The notes below the pieces were generated by a model. That model saw nothing but the letters and a program-made list of their open reading frames with translations, was not told the origin of the DNA and did not search any database. The translations under genes were made by a program, and so were the position numbers. Shown one piece after another: positions 45,340 through 56,219 of a stretch of DNA of 57,178 bases; within the stretch, counting starts at the first letter, position 1, and the number at the start of each line of letters is the position of its first letter. Location of the stretch: assembly GCA_021648525.1 (NCBI GenBank), contig JAKISP010000025.1, positions 1 to 57,178 on the forward strand. Direction: 5' to 3'. Source of the DNA: Gammaproteobacteria bacterium. GTDB lineage: Bacteria > Pseudomonadota > Gammaproteobacteria > SZUA-140.

Positions 45340-46713
45340 ATGAAAATTATAGTGCTTGGTGCTGGTCAGGTTGGCGCTTCAGTTGCAGAAAACCTGGCCA
45401 GAGAGGCGAATGACATAACGGTTGTCGATGTGGACGCTAAGGCGTTGCATGATCTGCAGGATCGTTTTGATCTCCGCACGGTTGTCGGTCACGCTTCTCA
45501 TCCTGATGTGTTGCGACGTGCGGGCGCTGAAGATGCGGATATGATACTGGCCGTCACCAATAGTGATGAGACCAATATGGTCGCCTGCCAGGTCGCCTAT
45601 ACCCTGTTTCACACGCCAACCAAGATTGCGCGGGTTCGGGCGCGTGAATATACTGCCTACTCGCAGCTTTTTACGCAGGAGGCGCTACCGATTGATATGC
45701 TGATCAGTCCAGAGCAAGTAGTGATTGATCATGTTCGGCGGTTGATTGAATACCCTGGAGCACTACAGGTGCTCGATTTTGCTGATGGCCTGGTGCGATT
45801 GGTAGCGGTAAAAGCCTACTACGGAGGGCCTCTGGTAGGGCATGAATTACGTGAACTAAAAGAGCACATGCCGGGGATTAAGTCACGTGTGGCGGCGATT
45901 TTTCGCCGCGGTACGCCGATCATTCCGCAGGGCGATACCGTTATTGAGGTCGATGACGAAGTCTTTTTCATTGCAGCGAAAGATGATATTCGTGCCGTGA
46001 TGAGTGAGCTGCGTAAACTCGATAAACCAATCAAACGTATTATTTTAGTCGGCGGAGGTAATATTGGTAAAGGACTAGCCGCAGCACTGGAAGATCGCTA
46101 TCAGGTTAAGTTGATCGATCACAACACTGAGCGCACCCAGCGAATTTGTGAAGAGCTCGATAAAACACTGGTATTGCTCGGTGATGCTGCTGATGAAGAA
46201 CTGCTACTGGAAGAGAACATTGAGAGCACCGATATTTTTTGTGCGATGACTAATGATGACGAGGCCAACATTCTCTCTGCGATGTTAGCGAAACGACTCG
46301 GCGCCAAAAAGGTGATGACACTGATCAATCGCGCCGCCTATGTTGACCTGGTAGAGAGCGGTGAGATTGATATTGCGGTATCGCCGCACCAGGCGACCAT
46401 CGGCGGGCTGCTGGCTCATGTGCGTCGCGGAGATGTGGTGGTGGTACATTCGTTGCGCCGCGGTGCGGCGGAAGCGATTGAAGCGATTGCGCATGGCGAT
46501 AAAAATTCATCCAGGGTAGTGGGGCGATCGGTTGGAGAGATCAAATTACCGCGCGGTACCAGTATTAGCATTATTGTGCGTGGCGAAGAGGTGCTGGTGG
46601 CACATCATGACACGGTGATCGAAGCAGAGGATCATGTCATCCTGTTTTTGATTGATAAGAAGCGTATCACGGAAGTTGAGCGTCTCTTTCAGGTGGGTGT
46701 GACATTTCTTTGA
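45340..46713 (+). CDS. trkA: Trk potassium uptake regulator TrkA
   Basis: 457 residues in two tandem RCK units, each a Rossmann NAD-binding half ([20 protein letters not shown], and [20 protein letters not shown] near residue 232) plus a TrkA-C half. It is the cytoplasmic, nucleotide-binding subunit that gates TrkH. It is followed by trkH, in the usual order for gammaproteobacteria. Confidence 0.96.
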   Translation: MKIIVLGAGQVGASVAENLAREANDITVVDVDAKALHDLQDRFDLRTVVGHASHPDVLRRAGAEDADMILAVTNSDETNMVACQVAYTLFHTPTKIARVRAREYTAYSQLFTQEALPIDMLISPEQVVIDHVRRLIEYPGALQVLDFADGLVRLVAVKAYYGGPLVGHELRELKEHMPGIKSRVAAIFRRGTPIIPQGDTVIEVDDEVFFIAAKDDIRAVMSELRKLDKPIKRIILVGGGNIGKGLAAALEDRYQVKLIDHNTERTQRICEELDKTLVLLGDAADEELLLEENIESTDIFCAMTNDDEANILSAMLAKRLGAKKVMTLINRAAYVDLVESGEIDIAVSPHQATIGGLLAHVRRGDVVVVHSLRRGAAEAIEAIAHGDKNSSRVVGRSVGEIKLPRGTSISIIVRGEEVLVAHHDTVIEAEDHVILFLIDKKRITEVERLFQVGVTFL

Positions 46714-46775
46714 TGGTAAACCAATACGCGTTGACAGGTCTATGTTAATCACGATGAATATTTTCCTGTTTTTAG

Positions 46776-48227
46776 ATGTTTATGCAATATAAAGCAATAC
46801 AACGCATCATCGGTATACTGCTGGCACTGTTCAGTTTAACTATGCTGCCGCCTGCGGTGTTGGCCTGGATTTATGATGAGGCCTCGTTGCACGCCTTTCT
46901 TTATGCCTTTGCGCTAGTCATGATAACGGGTTTAATTTTTTGGTTACCAGTGCATTCGCATCGCAAAGAACTGCGCCTGCGTGATGGCTTTATTGTGGTG
47001 GTGATGTTCTGGGTGGTGCTGGGGATGTCCGGCTCCCTGCCTTTTATACTCAGTGCCAAACTCTCATTTGTCGATGCTGTCTTTGAATCGATTTCGGGGT
47101 TAACGACCACTGGTGCAACGGTGATCTTTGGCCTGGATGAGATGCCGTTATCGGTGCTTTATTATCGGCAGCAACTACAGTGGCTAGGCGGAATGGGTAT
47201 TATTGTATTAGCGGTCGCCATTCTGCCGATGCTTGGAATTGGTGGTATGCAGCTTTACCGCGCTGAAACTCCCGGGCCAATGAAAGATAATAAATTAACG
47301 CCGCGCATTACCGAGACGGCAAAAGCGCTGTGGTATATCTATTTAGGATTGACGGTCGCCTGCGCAATCTCATATTGGTTGGCGGGGATGTCGCCGTTTG
47401 ATGCGATTGCCCATAGCTTTTCAACCATTGCGATTGGTGGTTTCTCCACCCATGATGCGAGTATCGGTTATTTTAATAGCGCCTTGATTGAGTCGGTGGC
47501 GATCGTTTTCATGCTATTAGCGGGGGTTAACTTTGCACTTCATTTTTTGGCATGGCGTGGTTTGAGCTTGCGCCCTTATCTGAGTGACCCTGAGTTTAGA
47601 TTTTATTTTATGATTTTATTGGTTGTTTCAGCGATCACCTCTTATTTTTTATATGCCAGCGGCACCTTTGATACGCCGGGTGGCGCTTTGCATCATGGAA
47701 TTTTCCAGGCGGTTTCGATTGGTACGACAGCAGGCTTTACCACTGCTGAATATCATAACTGGCCACTTTTTTTACCGGTGTTATTATTGTTAACCAGCTT
47801 TATTGGTGGTTGTGCCGGCTCGACGGGCGGTGGGTTGAAGGTGATTCGCGTGTTGCTGCTGTTGAAACAGGGCGGTCGTGAAATCAAACGGCTAATTCAC
47901 CCCAATGCACAGTTTGCAGTTAAAGTGGGTAATAAGCCATTGCCGAGTCGGGTGATTGATGCGGTGTGGGGGTTTTTTTCACTCTACGTGGTTTGCTTTT
48001 GTGTGATGTCAGTTGTGCTGGCCGCGACGGGGCTTGATTTTGTGACATCGTTTTCAGCGGTGGCTGCCTGCATGAATAATCTTGGCCCAGGGCTAGGGGA
48101 TGTAGGGTTAAACTATGCCAGTATTAATGATACGGCTAAATGGGTGCTCTGTTTTGCAATGTTACTTGGCCGACTCGAGATTTTTACTCTATTGGTGTTG
48201 TTGACACCTGCGTTTTGGAGAAAATAG
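46776..48227 (+). CDS. trkH: Trk potassium channel TrkH
   Basis: 483 residues with ten or so membrane segments and the four pore loops of the SKT family: ISGLTTTGATV, STIAIGGFSTHDASIG, VSIGTTAGFTTAEYHNW and VAACMNNLGPGLGD. Potassium uptake through the inner membrane with TrkA. ATG 46776 and ATG 46782 are both possible starts; neither has a good ribosome site. Confidence 0.96.
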   Translation: MFMQYKAIQRIIGILLALFSLTMLPPAVLAWIYDEASLHAFLYAFALVMITGLIFWLPVHSHRKELRLRDGFIVVVMFWVVLGMSGSLPFILSAKLSFVDAVFESISGLTTTGATVIFGLDEMPLSVLYYRQQLQWLGGMGIIVLAVAILPMLGIGGMQLYRAETPGPMKDNKLTPRITETAKALWYIYLGLTVACAISYWLAGMSPFDAIAHSFSTIAIGGFSTHDASIGYFNSALIESVAIVFMLLAGVNFALHFLAWRGLSLRPYLSDPEFRFYFMILLVVSAITSYFLYASGTFDTPGGALHHGIFQAVSIGTTAGFTTAEYHNWPLFLPVLLLLTSFIGGCAGSTGGGLKVIRVLLLLKQGGREIKRLIHPNAQFAVKVGNKPLPSRVIDAVWGFFSLYVVCFCVMSVVLAATGLDFVTSFSAVAACMNNLGPGLGDVGLNYASINDTAKWVLCFAMLLGRLEIFTLLVLLTPAFWRK

Positions 48228-48257
48228 TGCGGTTTGTTTTAAGCGTGGTGTGAGGGT

Positions 48258-48842
48258 GTGATGGAAATTAGTGATACGCAAAAAAAATGGGATGCAATTT
48301 ACCAAAAGGCAGCTGAAGGTGAGTATTCGGCGGTGCGGGTATTGCAGGAAAATCAGCATCTATTACCTAAAGGTGGTTGTGCGCTGGAGCTAGCCTGCGG
48401 TATGGCCGCCAATGCCGCATTTCTGGCGCAGCATGGCCTGTGTACAACGGCATGGGATATCTCTGAGGTGGTGATCGAGCGTTTGAAGGCATCGCCAGCT
48501 ATGAAGGATTTGGCAATAACCTTTGAGGCGCGTGATATTGTGCGGCAACCACCACCAGCCGCATCATTTGACGTGATAACCGTGAGCTATTTCCTTGATC
48601 GCTCATTGGTTCCATATATTAAACGGGCGCTGAAGCCCCTGGGGTTGATTTTTTATCAAACATTTACACAAACTTATGTGAATGAAGGTGGTCCTCGTAG
48701 CCGTGATTTTCGTCTGGCAGATAATGAACTGCTGCAGTTATTTAGTGATTATCAGGTGTTGGTTTATCGAGAAGAGGGATGTGTTGGTGAACTTCAGCAG
48801 GGCTATCGAGATGAAGCATTGATTGTTGCTCAGAAACTGTAG
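48258..48842 (+). CDS. SAM-dependent class I methyltransferase (TehB-like)
   Basis: 194 residues with the Rossmann SAM motif ALELACGMAANAAFLAQHG, motif II TAWDISEVVIERLK, and FDVITVSYFLDRSLVPYI then LKPLGLIFYQTF. It is close to the small TehB/UbiE-like methyltransferases that act on small molecules. Substrate unknown. Starts at GTG/ATG around 48258-48261. Confidence 0.85.
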   Translation: MMEISDTQKKWDAIYQKAAEGEYSAVRVLQENQHLLPKGGCALELACGMAANAAFLAQHGLCTTAWDISEVVIERLKASPAMKDLAITFEARDIVRQPPPAASFDVITVSYFLDRSLVPYIKRALKPLGLIFYQTFTQTYVNEGGPRSRDFRLADNELLQLFSDYQVLVYREEGCVGELQQGYRDEALIVAQKL

Positions 48843-49531
48843 GCTACTGACGAGTCAGTGTGTGATGAATTTCCTGTGCTTGTGTTGACATTGTTCGCAG
48901 GAGAATTCAGCCATTTTAAACTTCTGTAATAGTATGGTGATGCCCTTTTGTTGCGCTGTCTCTAATCGTTTAAGGCCATTTTTTCTACAATGATTGCACT
49001 TTGATTGATTCGAATGGCACCATTGAGCAGTTGTATGCTGCTTGAATATTCCACACTCAAGTGACCAGCCTAATGTTTCGTTGTGCCTACCTTATTTTTA
49101 TTAATAGAGACCTCAGCTCGAACAGGGGGCTTGTTATGAAGGCAAAGGGAGTGAGGGGCTAATCGTATCATTTTGACGAATAAAACCACATTGAGCATGG
49201 GTGCAAAAAATTTAATGAATGATCAGTTTGAACGCTATATTCAGAGTGAAGTAGCCTTGATGACTACTTACAATGAATTAGTTAGTTGGGGTGGATGAAG
49301 CGAGGTGTATATGCACATGGAGAGGTGGTATTATTCTCAGCTTCAGAATAGAGCCTGATAACTGGGAAAACTTAGCAATCAGAAAAATAAATTGGTAGTC
49401 GTTAAAGTAGTATTTATTTGTAGGAATTGCTTTATTTCTTAACAGTATCGATTGCTGGTATTTAGGTAGCGATAAATGTTTCAACCTATGATATTTATAT
49501 AATAATTAGATAGCTTATTAGAGGTAGGGGA
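48843..49531. other. Long intergenic region with possible gene remnants
   Basis: No confident gene. On the minus strand from about 49085 to 48846 one frame gives a Cys-rich stretch (WCHSNQSKCNHCRKNGLKRL, later EFSCEQCQHKHRKF) ending in TGA. It has zinc-ribbon-like spacing but no ATG, suggesting a decayed or truncated gene. On the plus strand an ATG at 49197 opens a 33-codon frame (MGAKNLMNDQFERY...) of uncertain reality. Before 49532 the sequence is AT-rich and probably holds the pip promoter; GAGGTAGGGG precedes its start. Confidence 0.35.
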
Positions 49532-50482
49532 ATGAGTCTGCTTTTTCCAGAGATAGCGCCATACGTACAACATTCCATCAAGGTTGAGTCACCCCACGTG
49601 ATTCATGTGGAGGAGTGTGGCAATCCCTCAGGAATACCTGTTTTGTTTGTGCATGGCGGACCGGGTGCTGGCTGTGAAGATTATCATCGACGTTTTTTTG
49701 ATCCTGAATTATATCGAATAATCTTATTTGATCAGCGCGGTTGTGGCCGTTCTACGCCACATGCATCACTTGAAAACAATACGACCCAGGCATTGATCGC
49801 GGATATTGAAATGATTCGACAGCAGTTAGCTGTTGATCGCTGGATATTGTTTGGTGGCTCCTGGGGTTCAACCTTGAGCCTGGTTTATGCGCAGACCTAC
49901 CCAGAACGTGTCAAAGGGTTAATTTTACGCGGTATCTTTTTATGTCGATCACGTGAAATTCAATGGTTTTATCAGAGTGGAGCAAGTCGACTGTTTCCTG
50001 ATTTCTGGGAAGACTATGTCAGCATTATTCCTGAAGAAGAACGGGATGATATGGTTGCTGCCTATCACCGACGCCTGAATAGTGAGGATGAACTGGTGCG
50101 CATGGCGGCTGCCAGGGCGTGGTCGATATGGGAGGGAAAAACAGCGACACTGCGCCCACAGAAAAGTGTTATCAACCACCTCGGCAGTCCATTTACTGCG
50201 TTGAGCATGGCGCGCATTGAAAATCATTACTTTATGAATGATTCTTTTCTTGAGCCGAATCAGATTGTACGTAATGTAAGTTGTCTGAAGGGTATTGATG
50301 GGGTGATTGTACAGGGGCGGTATGACATCGTGTGCCCGATGGAAAGCGCCTGGGCTTTGCATCGGGCCTGGCCCGAGGCGGAACTTAAAGTGATCGATGA
50401 TGCGGGGCACTCAGCCTCAGAGGAAGGCATAACGCGCGCATTGGTACAGGCGACGACAGCGATGGGGCGGCGATTGTTATGA
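49532..50482 (+). CDS. pip: Proline iminopeptidase
   Basis: 316 residues, alpha/beta hydrolase of peptidase family S33. Oxyanion segment HGGPGAGC (41-48), FDQRGCGRSTPHA, nucleophile Ser110 in FGGSWGSTLSL, Asp in GRYDIVCP and His in DAGHSASE are all present and in the order of Pip enzymes. It releases N-terminal proline from peptides. GAGGTAGGGG lies upstream of ATG 49532. Ends with a four-base overlap into dtd. Confidence 0.94.
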   Translation: MSLLFPEIAPYVQHSIKVESPHVIHVEECGNPSGIPVLFVHGGPGAGCEDYHRRFFDPELYRIILFDQRGCGRSTPHASLENNTTQALIADIEMIRQQLAVDRWILFGGSWGSTLSLVYAQTYPERVKGLILRGIFLCRSREIQWFYQSGASRLFPDFWEDYVSIIPEEERDDMVAAYHRRLNSEDELVRMAAARAWSIWEGKTATLRPQKSVINHLGSPFTALSMARIENHYFMNDSFLEPNQIVRNVSCLKGIDGVIVQGRYDIVCPMESAWALHRAWPEAELKVIDDAGHSASEEGITRALVQATTAMGRRLL

Positions 50483-50994
50483 TAGGATTGATTCAACGTG
50501 TTAATCATGCAAGTGTGGTTGTGGATGGTGAGACAATTGCGAAGATTGGCTACGGCTTGCTGGTTTTTATTGCCGTTGAAAAACATGATACTGAAAATGA
50601 AGTAGATAAACTATTAAAGCGTATGCTGGGCTACCGTGTATTAACCGACCAATCAGGTAAGATGAACTGGGGGTTAAAAGATACGCGTTGTGAGCTACTG
50701 TTAGTACCGCAATTTACATTGGCGGCGATGCATACTCAGAAAAAAGGATTACGTCCCAGTTTTGATAAAGCGGCTTTGCCTGAGCATGGGGAGCAGCTAT
50801 TTGATTATATGTATGAGCAGGCGATGAAAGCCCATCCTCATGTACAAAAGGGAAAATTTGGTGCTGATATGCAGGTGACGTTGACGAATGATGGCCCTGC
50901 AACTTTTGTCCTGCAGACCTCTCCTGAAGAGGAAGATGGTCGCAGTGTTGCCGCCAGGGCGAAGCTAAAAAGCAAAGGGCGACTTCGAAAGTAA
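50479..50994 (+). CDS. dtd: D-aminoacyl-tRNA deacylase with C-terminal extension
   Basis: 171 residues against the usual 145. The core is intact: MIGLIQRVNHASVVVDG, the catalytic-face motif VPQFTLAAM, and the Gly-cisPro loop in LTNDGPATF. A Ser/Glu then Lys/Arg-rich tail (SPEEEDGRSVAARAKLKSKG) follows the normal end and is predicted disordered. It removes D-amino acids and glycine mischarged on tRNA. Translationally coupled to pip. Confidence 0.95.
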   Translation: MIGLIQRVNHASVVVDGETIAKIGYGLLVFIAVEKHDTENEVDKLLKRMLGYRVLTDQSGKMNWGLKDTRCELLLVPQFTLAAMHTQKKGLRPSFDKAALPEHGEQLFDYMYEQAMKAHPHVQKGKFGADMQVTLTNDGPATFVLQTSPEEEDGRSVAARAKLKSKGRLRK

Positions 50995-50996
50995 CC

Positions 50997-51827
50997 ATGG
51001 CAACGTATGCAATTGGTGATGTACAGGGCTGTTTCGACGAGTTGCTTGAGCTGCTCAATAAAATAAAGTTTGATCAGGCGCAGGATTATTTATGGTTTGC
51101 CGGGGATCTGGTTAATCGCGGTGAAAAGTCACTAGAGGTGCTGCGTTTTGTTAAAAGCCTCGGGAGTCGGGCCATCACGGTACTCGGTAATCATGACCTG
51201 CATCTGCTCGCGGTAGTTCAGGGTAGACGCAAGCCACTCGCAAAAGACCGGATGGAAGCGATACTTAATGCGCCAGATCGTGATGAACTGTGTGACTGGC
51301 TGCGCCAACAGCCGTTAATGCATCGCGATAAGCAATTGGGGTATGTGATGTTGCATGCTGGATTACTGCCGCAATGGTCGCTTGATGACGCAATGGCCCG
51401 TGCGGCAGAAGTTGAGCAGGTGTTGCGTGGTGATGATTACGCTGAATTTATTAACCATATGTATGGCAATGAACCCGCTCAGTGGTCTGATCGTCTGAGT
51501 GGCTGGGAGCGGCTGCGTTTTATCACCAATTGTTTTACCCGCCTGCGTTTTTGTGATGAGCAGGGGCGACTCGAACTTAAAGAGAAAGGTGCGCCGGGTA
51601 ACCAGCCTGCAGGTTATCAGCCATGGTTTGAACTACGCGCGACTCAGTGTGACCAGCAACAGATATTGTTTGGTCATTGGTCAACGTTGGGCATGCGGCA
51701 GCCTGACAATGTGTATGGACTCGATACCGGTTGTGTCTGGGGCGGTACGCTCTCTGCATTGCGTATTGATGTTGAGCCGCAGTGGTCGAATGTGGCGTGC
51801 CGTGCGATATGTGATCCTGGTGGATAA
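50997..51827 (+). CDS. apaH: Diadenosine tetraphosphatase, symmetrical
   Basis: 276 residues, calcineurin-type phosphoesterase: metal-binding motifs YAIGDVQGCFDEL, FAGDLVNRG, VLGNHDLHLLAV, and the later LFGHWSTLG. It cleaves Ap4A to two ADP and influences RNA capping and stress responses. It begins two bases after dtd, so it is part of the pip-dtd-apaH unit. Confidence 0.96.
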   Translation: MATYAIGDVQGCFDELLELLNKIKFDQAQDYLWFAGDLVNRGEKSLEVLRFVKSLGSRAITVLGNHDLHLLAVVQGRRKPLAKDRMEAILNAPDRDELCDWLRQQPLMHRDKQLGYVMLHAGLLPQWSLDDAMARAAEVEQVLRGDDYAEFINHMYGNEPAQWSDRLSGWERLRFITNCFTRLRFCDEQGRLELKEKGAPGNQPAGYQPWFELRATQCDQQQILFGHWSTLGMRQPDNVYGLDTGCVWGGTLSALRIDVEPQWSNVACRAICDPGG

Positions 51828-51895
51828 TTAATTTGTTAGCCTGTTGTAATGGCCGATATAGTAGTTATTGAAAATGGTGATGGAGGTGTCTGGTG

Positions 51896-53578
51896 ATGAA
51901 AAGCCGATTTGATGCATCCCGTAAAATCAAAGCTCCTACTGGCACCACACTGAGTGCTAAAAGCTGGCAGACTGAAGCGCCACTACGGATGCTAATGAAC
52001 AACCTTGATGCCGAGGTTGCCGAATATCCAGAGCAGCTCATTATTTACGGTGGCATCGGGCGCGCAGCACGCGACTGGGACTGCTATGACAAGATCATTG
52101 AGACCCTCAAATGTTTAGAAAACGATGAAACCCTGCTGGTGCAGAGCGGTAAGCCGGTCGGGGTTTTTCGCACGCATGAAGAGGCCCCGCGTGTATTGAT
52201 TGCCAATTCCAATCTTGTCCCTCACTGGGCAACCTGGGAGCACTTTAACGAACTCGATAAACAGGGCCTGATGATGTATGGACAGATGACGGCTGGTTCA
52301 TGGATCTACATCGGTTCGCAGGGTATCGTGCAGGGAACCTATGAGACCTTCGGTGCCGTGGCCAGTAAACACTTCAGTGGTAAGGCTGAGGGCAAGTGGA
52401 TTCTGACTGCAGGACTGGGTGGTATGGGTGGTGCGCAACCACTCGCGGCCACAATGGTCGGTTTTTCGATGCTGGTAGTTGAGGTTGATGAGAGCCGTAT
52501 CGACCTTCGAATGAAGAGTGGTTATCTTGATAAAAAGGCGGCCACACTTGATGAAGCATTGACGATGATTAACGATGCTTGCGCCAATCAAAAAGCAATC
52601 AGTGTTGGTCTGCTGGCCAATGCCGCAGATATTTTTCCTGAATTAGTTTCGCGTAATATTACGCCGGATGTGGTGACGGATCAGACCAGTGCACATGATC
52701 CATTGAATGGTTATCTGCCCAAAGGGTGGTTGTTTAAAAAAGCTATTGAGATGCGCGAAAAAAACCAGGCAACTGTAGTTAAAGCAGCAAAGCAGTCGAT
52801 AGCACTGCAGGTGACAGCCATGTTACAACTTCAACAACGCGGTGCTGCAACACTCGATTACGGCAATAACATTCGCCAGATGGCCTTTGATGAAGGTGTA
52901 AAAAGCGCCTTCGACTTTCCCGGTTTTGTGCCTGCCTATATTCGCCCGCTTTTTTGTGAAGGGATCGGCCCATTCCGTTGGGTGGCGCTTTCTGGTGATG
53001 CCGAAGATATCTATAAAACCGATGCGAAAGTGAAAGAGCTAATTCCTGACAACCCGCAGCTACACCGCTGGCTGGATATGGCGCGTGAGCGAATTCAGTT
53101 TCAGGGCTTGCCAGCGCGTATCTGTTGGATTGGCCTGAAAGATCGTGCGCGTGTCGGGCTTGCATTTAATCAGATGGTGGCGAATGGTGAACTAAAGGCA
53201 CCGTTAGTGATCGGGCGAGATCATTTAGACTCGGGCTCAGTTGCGTCACCCAATCGCGAAACAGAAGCGATGATGGATGGATCCGATGCCGTTTCTGACT
53301 GGCCATTGCTGAATGCACTGTTGAGTACTGCCAGTGGCGCGACCTGGGTCAGTCTTCATCACGGTGGTGGAGTTGGCATGGGGTTTAGCCAGCACGCGGG
53401 GCTAGTGATTGTCTGTGACGGTAGCGATGCAGCAGCTAAACGGATAGAGCGTGTTTTGTGGAATGATCCTGCGACAGGTGTGATGCGACATGCCGATGCG
53501 GGTTATGAAATTGCCAGACAGTGTGCGAAAGAGAATAGATTAGACCTGCCGATGGTAGATGATGGCGATGAGAAATAA
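51896..53578 (+). CDS. hutU: Urocanate hydratase
   Basis: 560 residues from ATG 51896, with GGAGGT eight to nine bases upstream; a GTG one codon earlier is possible. Family features are [36 protein letters not shown], the NAD-binding [15 protein letters not shown], the active-site Cys region in [15 protein letters not shown], and [15 protein letters not shown]. It converts urocanate to imidazolone propionate in histidine breakdown. hutI and hutG are not in the window. Confidence 0.96.
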   Translation: MKSRFDASRKIKAPTGTTLSAKSWQTEAPLRMLMNNLDAEVAEYPEQLIIYGGIGRAARDWDCYDKIIETLKCLENDETLLVQSGKPVGVFRTHEEAPRVLIANSNLVPHWATWEHFNELDKQGLMMYGQMTAGSWIYIGSQGIVQGTYETFGAVASKHFSGKAEGKWILTAGLGGMGGAQPLAATMVGFSMLVVEVDESRIDLRMKSGYLDKKAATLDEALTMINDACANQKAISVGLLANAADIFPELVSRNITPDVVTDQTSAHDPLNGYLPKGWLFKKAIEMREKNQATVVKAAKQSIALQVTAMLQLQQRGAATLDYGNNIRQMAFDEGVKSAFDFPGFVPAYIRPLFCEGIGPFRWVALSGDAEDIYKTDAKVKELIPDNPQLHRWLDMARERIQFQGLPARICWIGLKDRARVGLAFNQMVANGELKAPLVIGRDHLDSGSVASPNRETEAMMDGSDAVSDWPLLNALLSTASGATWVSLHHGGGVGMGFSQHAGLVIVCDGSDAAAKRIERVLWNDPATGVMRHADAGYEIARQCAKENRLDLPMVDDGDEK

Positions 53579-53782
53579 TCCTTGTTATTCCGGCGTAGAC
53601 CGGAACCTGGAGGTTCAGGCGCAAACTAAATTTATTGTATTTGATTGCGGTGACCTTGCTGTAATGAATAGAAATGCAGGTGAAACCGAGGGCAGTGGTT
53701 GCCTGGATCCCGGCCTGTCCCAGAGGGACTCCCGATGGTCGCGCGGGGATGACAGATTTTTAAGTCTGGATGGAACTGGCGT
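53579..53782. repeat. Intergenic palindromic repeats between hutU and hutH
   Basis: Two imperfect palindromic units interrupt the hut pair: ATTCCGGCGTAGACCGGAA near 53587-53605, and a GGATCCCGGCC...GGGATGACAG unit near 53703-53757. Both resemble the dispersed repeats of the form CCGGCG-AGGCCGGAATCC and CCCGG...CCGGGATGAC that are common between proteobacterial genes. No coding capacity; may form hairpins that influence hutH expression. Confidence 0.55.
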
Positions 53783-55333
53783 ATGAACACCTTTGAAATA
53801 AAACCTGGGCAGTTAAGTTTCGAAGACCTTCGTCTATTGCATGATGAGGCATTAACCATTTCGTTTTCAAAAAAGAATGAGGTAGCGATCAATCGTGCGG
53901 CAGAGATCGTCGATGATGTGATTAAACAGGGCCGCACAGTTTACGGTATCAATACCGGCTTTGGCTTGCTGGCCAATACAAAAATCCCAGCCGATAAGCT
54001 TGAAACATTACAGCGTAGTATCGTCTTGTCGCATGCTGCGGGTGTGGGGCGTTTTATGGATGACGCTACGGTACGATTGATGATGGTGCTTAAGGTTAGC
54101 TCATTAGCGCGAGGCTTTTCTGGTATTCGACTGGAAGTGATCAATGCATTGATTGCGTTGCTGAACCATAAGGTCTATCCCTGTATTCCGATTAAAGGTT
54201 CAGTTGGTGCATCGGGCGATCTTGCACCGCTGGCGCACATGAGTGCGGTATTGTTGGGAGAGGGATACGCACGTCATAACGGTAAGCAGATCACAGCAGC
54301 GCAGGCGTTACTGGTTGCTGAGCTGCAGCCGGTAGTGCTGGCACCCAAAGAGGGATTAGCGTTATTGAACGGTACGCAGGCCTCAACAGCGCTGGCACTT
54401 GAAGGGCTGTTTTATGCTGATAATTTACTTGTATCCGCCACTGTAATTGGTGCGATGTCGGTCGAGGCGGCAAAGGGTTCGCGTGTACCGTTTGATGAGC
54501 GGCTGCATCGTGCGCAGGGGCATCAGTCGGTGGTCGACATCGGCGTTGCCTATCGGAGTCTGCTCAATCATTCACAGATCGAAGAGAGTCACCGCGATTG
54601 TGAGCGCGTTCAGGACCCTTATTCACTGCGTTGCCAGCCGCAGGTGATGGGTGCTTGCCTGCAGCAGATTAGAAATTCGGCACAGATTATTTTAACTGAA
54701 GCGAACGGTATCTCGGATAACCCACTGGTTTTTGCGGATGAGGGCGAGATACTTTCTGGTGGTAATTTTCATGCTGAAGCGATCGCCATGGCGGCGGATA
54801 ATTTAGCGTTAGCGATCGCTGAGATCGGTGCGTTGTCAGAACGACGCATGGCATTGTTGATCGACTCCAGGCTCAGCGGTCTGCCGCCTTTTTTAGTTGA
54901 GAACGGCGGTATTAATTCTGGTTTTATGATGGCGCAGGTCACCGCGGCAGCCCTTGCCAGTGAAAATAAAACACTTGCCCATCCTGCCAGTGTTGATAGT
55001 TTGCCAACATCGGCTAATCAGGAAGACCACGTTTCGATGGCGACCTTCGCTGCGCGTAGGCTAAAAGAGATGAATGAAAATACGGTTAATATCCTGGCCA
55101 TCGAATGGCTCGCCGCGAGTCAGGGACTGGACTTTCTCGTGCCGTTAAAGAGTTCTGCAACATTAGAAGAAGCGAAGGCATTGTTGCGTAGTGAAGTGCC
55201 ATTTTATGATAAAGATCGTTACTTTTCGCCGGATATTGAGAAAGCAGCACGTCTGGTTGGCGATGGTGAACTAAAAACGTTTGTCGATAGTGATATGGTG
55301 TCTTCTATCGATATTGCCGGAGTAGGTACTTAA
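53783..55333 (+). CDS. hutH: Histidine ammonia-lyase
   Basis: 516 residues. The self-forming MIO cofactor arises from Ala143-Ser144-Gly145 in [24 protein letters not shown] provides the catalytic Tyr; [27 protein letters not shown] and [14 protein letters not shown] are conserved. It deaminates histidine to urocanate, feeding HutU. Confidence 0.97.
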   Translation: MNTFEIKPGQLSFEDLRLLHDEALTISFSKKNEVAINRAAEIVDDVIKQGRTVYGINTGFGLLANTKIPADKLETLQRSIVLSHAAGVGRFMDDATVRLMMVLKVSSLARGFSGIRLEVINALIALLNHKVYPCIPIKGSVGASGDLAPLAHMSAVLLGEGYARHNGKQITAAQALLVAELQPVVLAPKEGLALLNGTQASTALALEGLFYADNLLVSATVIGAMSVEAAKGSRVPFDERLHRAQGHQSVVDIGVAYRSLLNHSQIEESHRDCERVQDPYSLRCQPQVMGACLQQIRNSAQIILTEANGISDNPLVFADEGEILSGGNFHAEAIAMAADNLALAIAEIGALSERRMALLIDSRLSGLPPFLVENGGINSGFMMAQVTAAALASENKTLAHPASVDSLPTSANQEDHVSMATFAARRLKEMNENTVNILAIEWLAASQGLDFLVPLKSSATLEEAKALLRSEVPFYDKDRYFSPDIEKAARLVGDGELKTFVDSDMVSSIDIAGVGT

Positions 55334-55840
55334 TGCTACCGCTCATAGTAAAATAGATACAAAGTGTAAAAATATTATCGAAGGAACAAATTTCTCGGTA
55401 TTGAATTTGTAAAAGTGTGGAAAAATTAAAAATATCATTGCTCCCAGGCATCTCAAGCCTGGAGTGTTCCGAAAAATAAGCATGGAACCGGGGAAAATGG
55501 CCAACACACTGAAAACAGTGTGCCGGAATTCAGTACTATACAGATAAAAAAATGGGCAGATATATCAACAGTGGGTTTTTCGCTTCGTTGAGCGCTACCT
55601 TAATTATCTTCGGTCTCTTTTCCTGGGCGCGGTCCAGAAGTTCCGAGGTGTTGGTGCAAAGGTTTCATTTTATAAATAATTTTTGACCTCTATTTTTTAG
55701 AAAAATTAAACATAAAGCGGAAAATTTTCCACTCGCCATGAACTTTTTTTAGTATAAAAAAAGCTCGGTAGCTCTCAGTGGATTTTTTCTCGCCATTAGC
55801 AAGCACCGTCAGATGTCCCAATGAACGTGACCTTACATAC
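55334..55840. other. AT-rich region with hairpins after hutH
   Basis: No gene seen. Two hairpins: CCAGGC-ATCTCAA-GCCTGG at 55444-55462, which could end the hut transcript although no T run follows, and CACACTG-AAAA-CAGTGTG at 55505-55522. The last 8 bases (55833-55840, TTACATAC) flank the IS66 end. Confidence 0.5.
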
Positions 55841-55922
55841 GTAAGCGCTCAACAAACCCCATCTAACATCCACACCAACCTCTTGCTATCGTCTTGATTT
55901 CAACATCATCAAGGCGAATCAT

Positions 55923-56219
55923 ATGAAATCAGTACAGAAAAAAGACTTCTGGCAGCAACACATTCAGGCGTGGAAACAAAGTAAGCTTCTGCAGAAGGTT
56001 TATTGCCAACAGAACAATATTTCCTATGCCAATTTTGGTTATTGGCGGACGCGCTTAAAGCGCCTGGAAAAGCCTGCCCAGAAACTGGTGCCAGTGACAT
56101 TAACGCGACCTACGATGGTAATGATGACGCTATCAATGGGTATTCGTATTGAGGTGCCAACGAATGCACTAGCGGAGGTTTTATCGGTGGTTGTTCGCTG
56201 CCAGCAGGAGGTCAGTTGA
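55923..56219 (+). CDS. tnpA: IS66-family TnpA accessory protein
   Basis: 98 residues beginning MKSVQKKDFWQQHIQAWKQS, followed by a helix-turn-helix-like VYCQQNNISYANFGYWRTRL; the family pattern (W...S...YC...I....F..WR.RL) is clear. An accessory factor needed for IS66 transposition. It ends overlapping the tnpB start (TGATG). Confidence 0.88.
   Translation: MKSVQKKDFWQQHIQAWKQSKLLQKVYCQQNNISYANFGYWRTRLKRLEKPAQKLVPVTLTRPTMVMMTLSMGIRIEVPTNALAEVLSVVVRCQQEVS

Noticed and set aside
49949-50410. 153-codon frame opposite pip
   Set aside because: Antisense shadow of a gene with all catalytic motifs.
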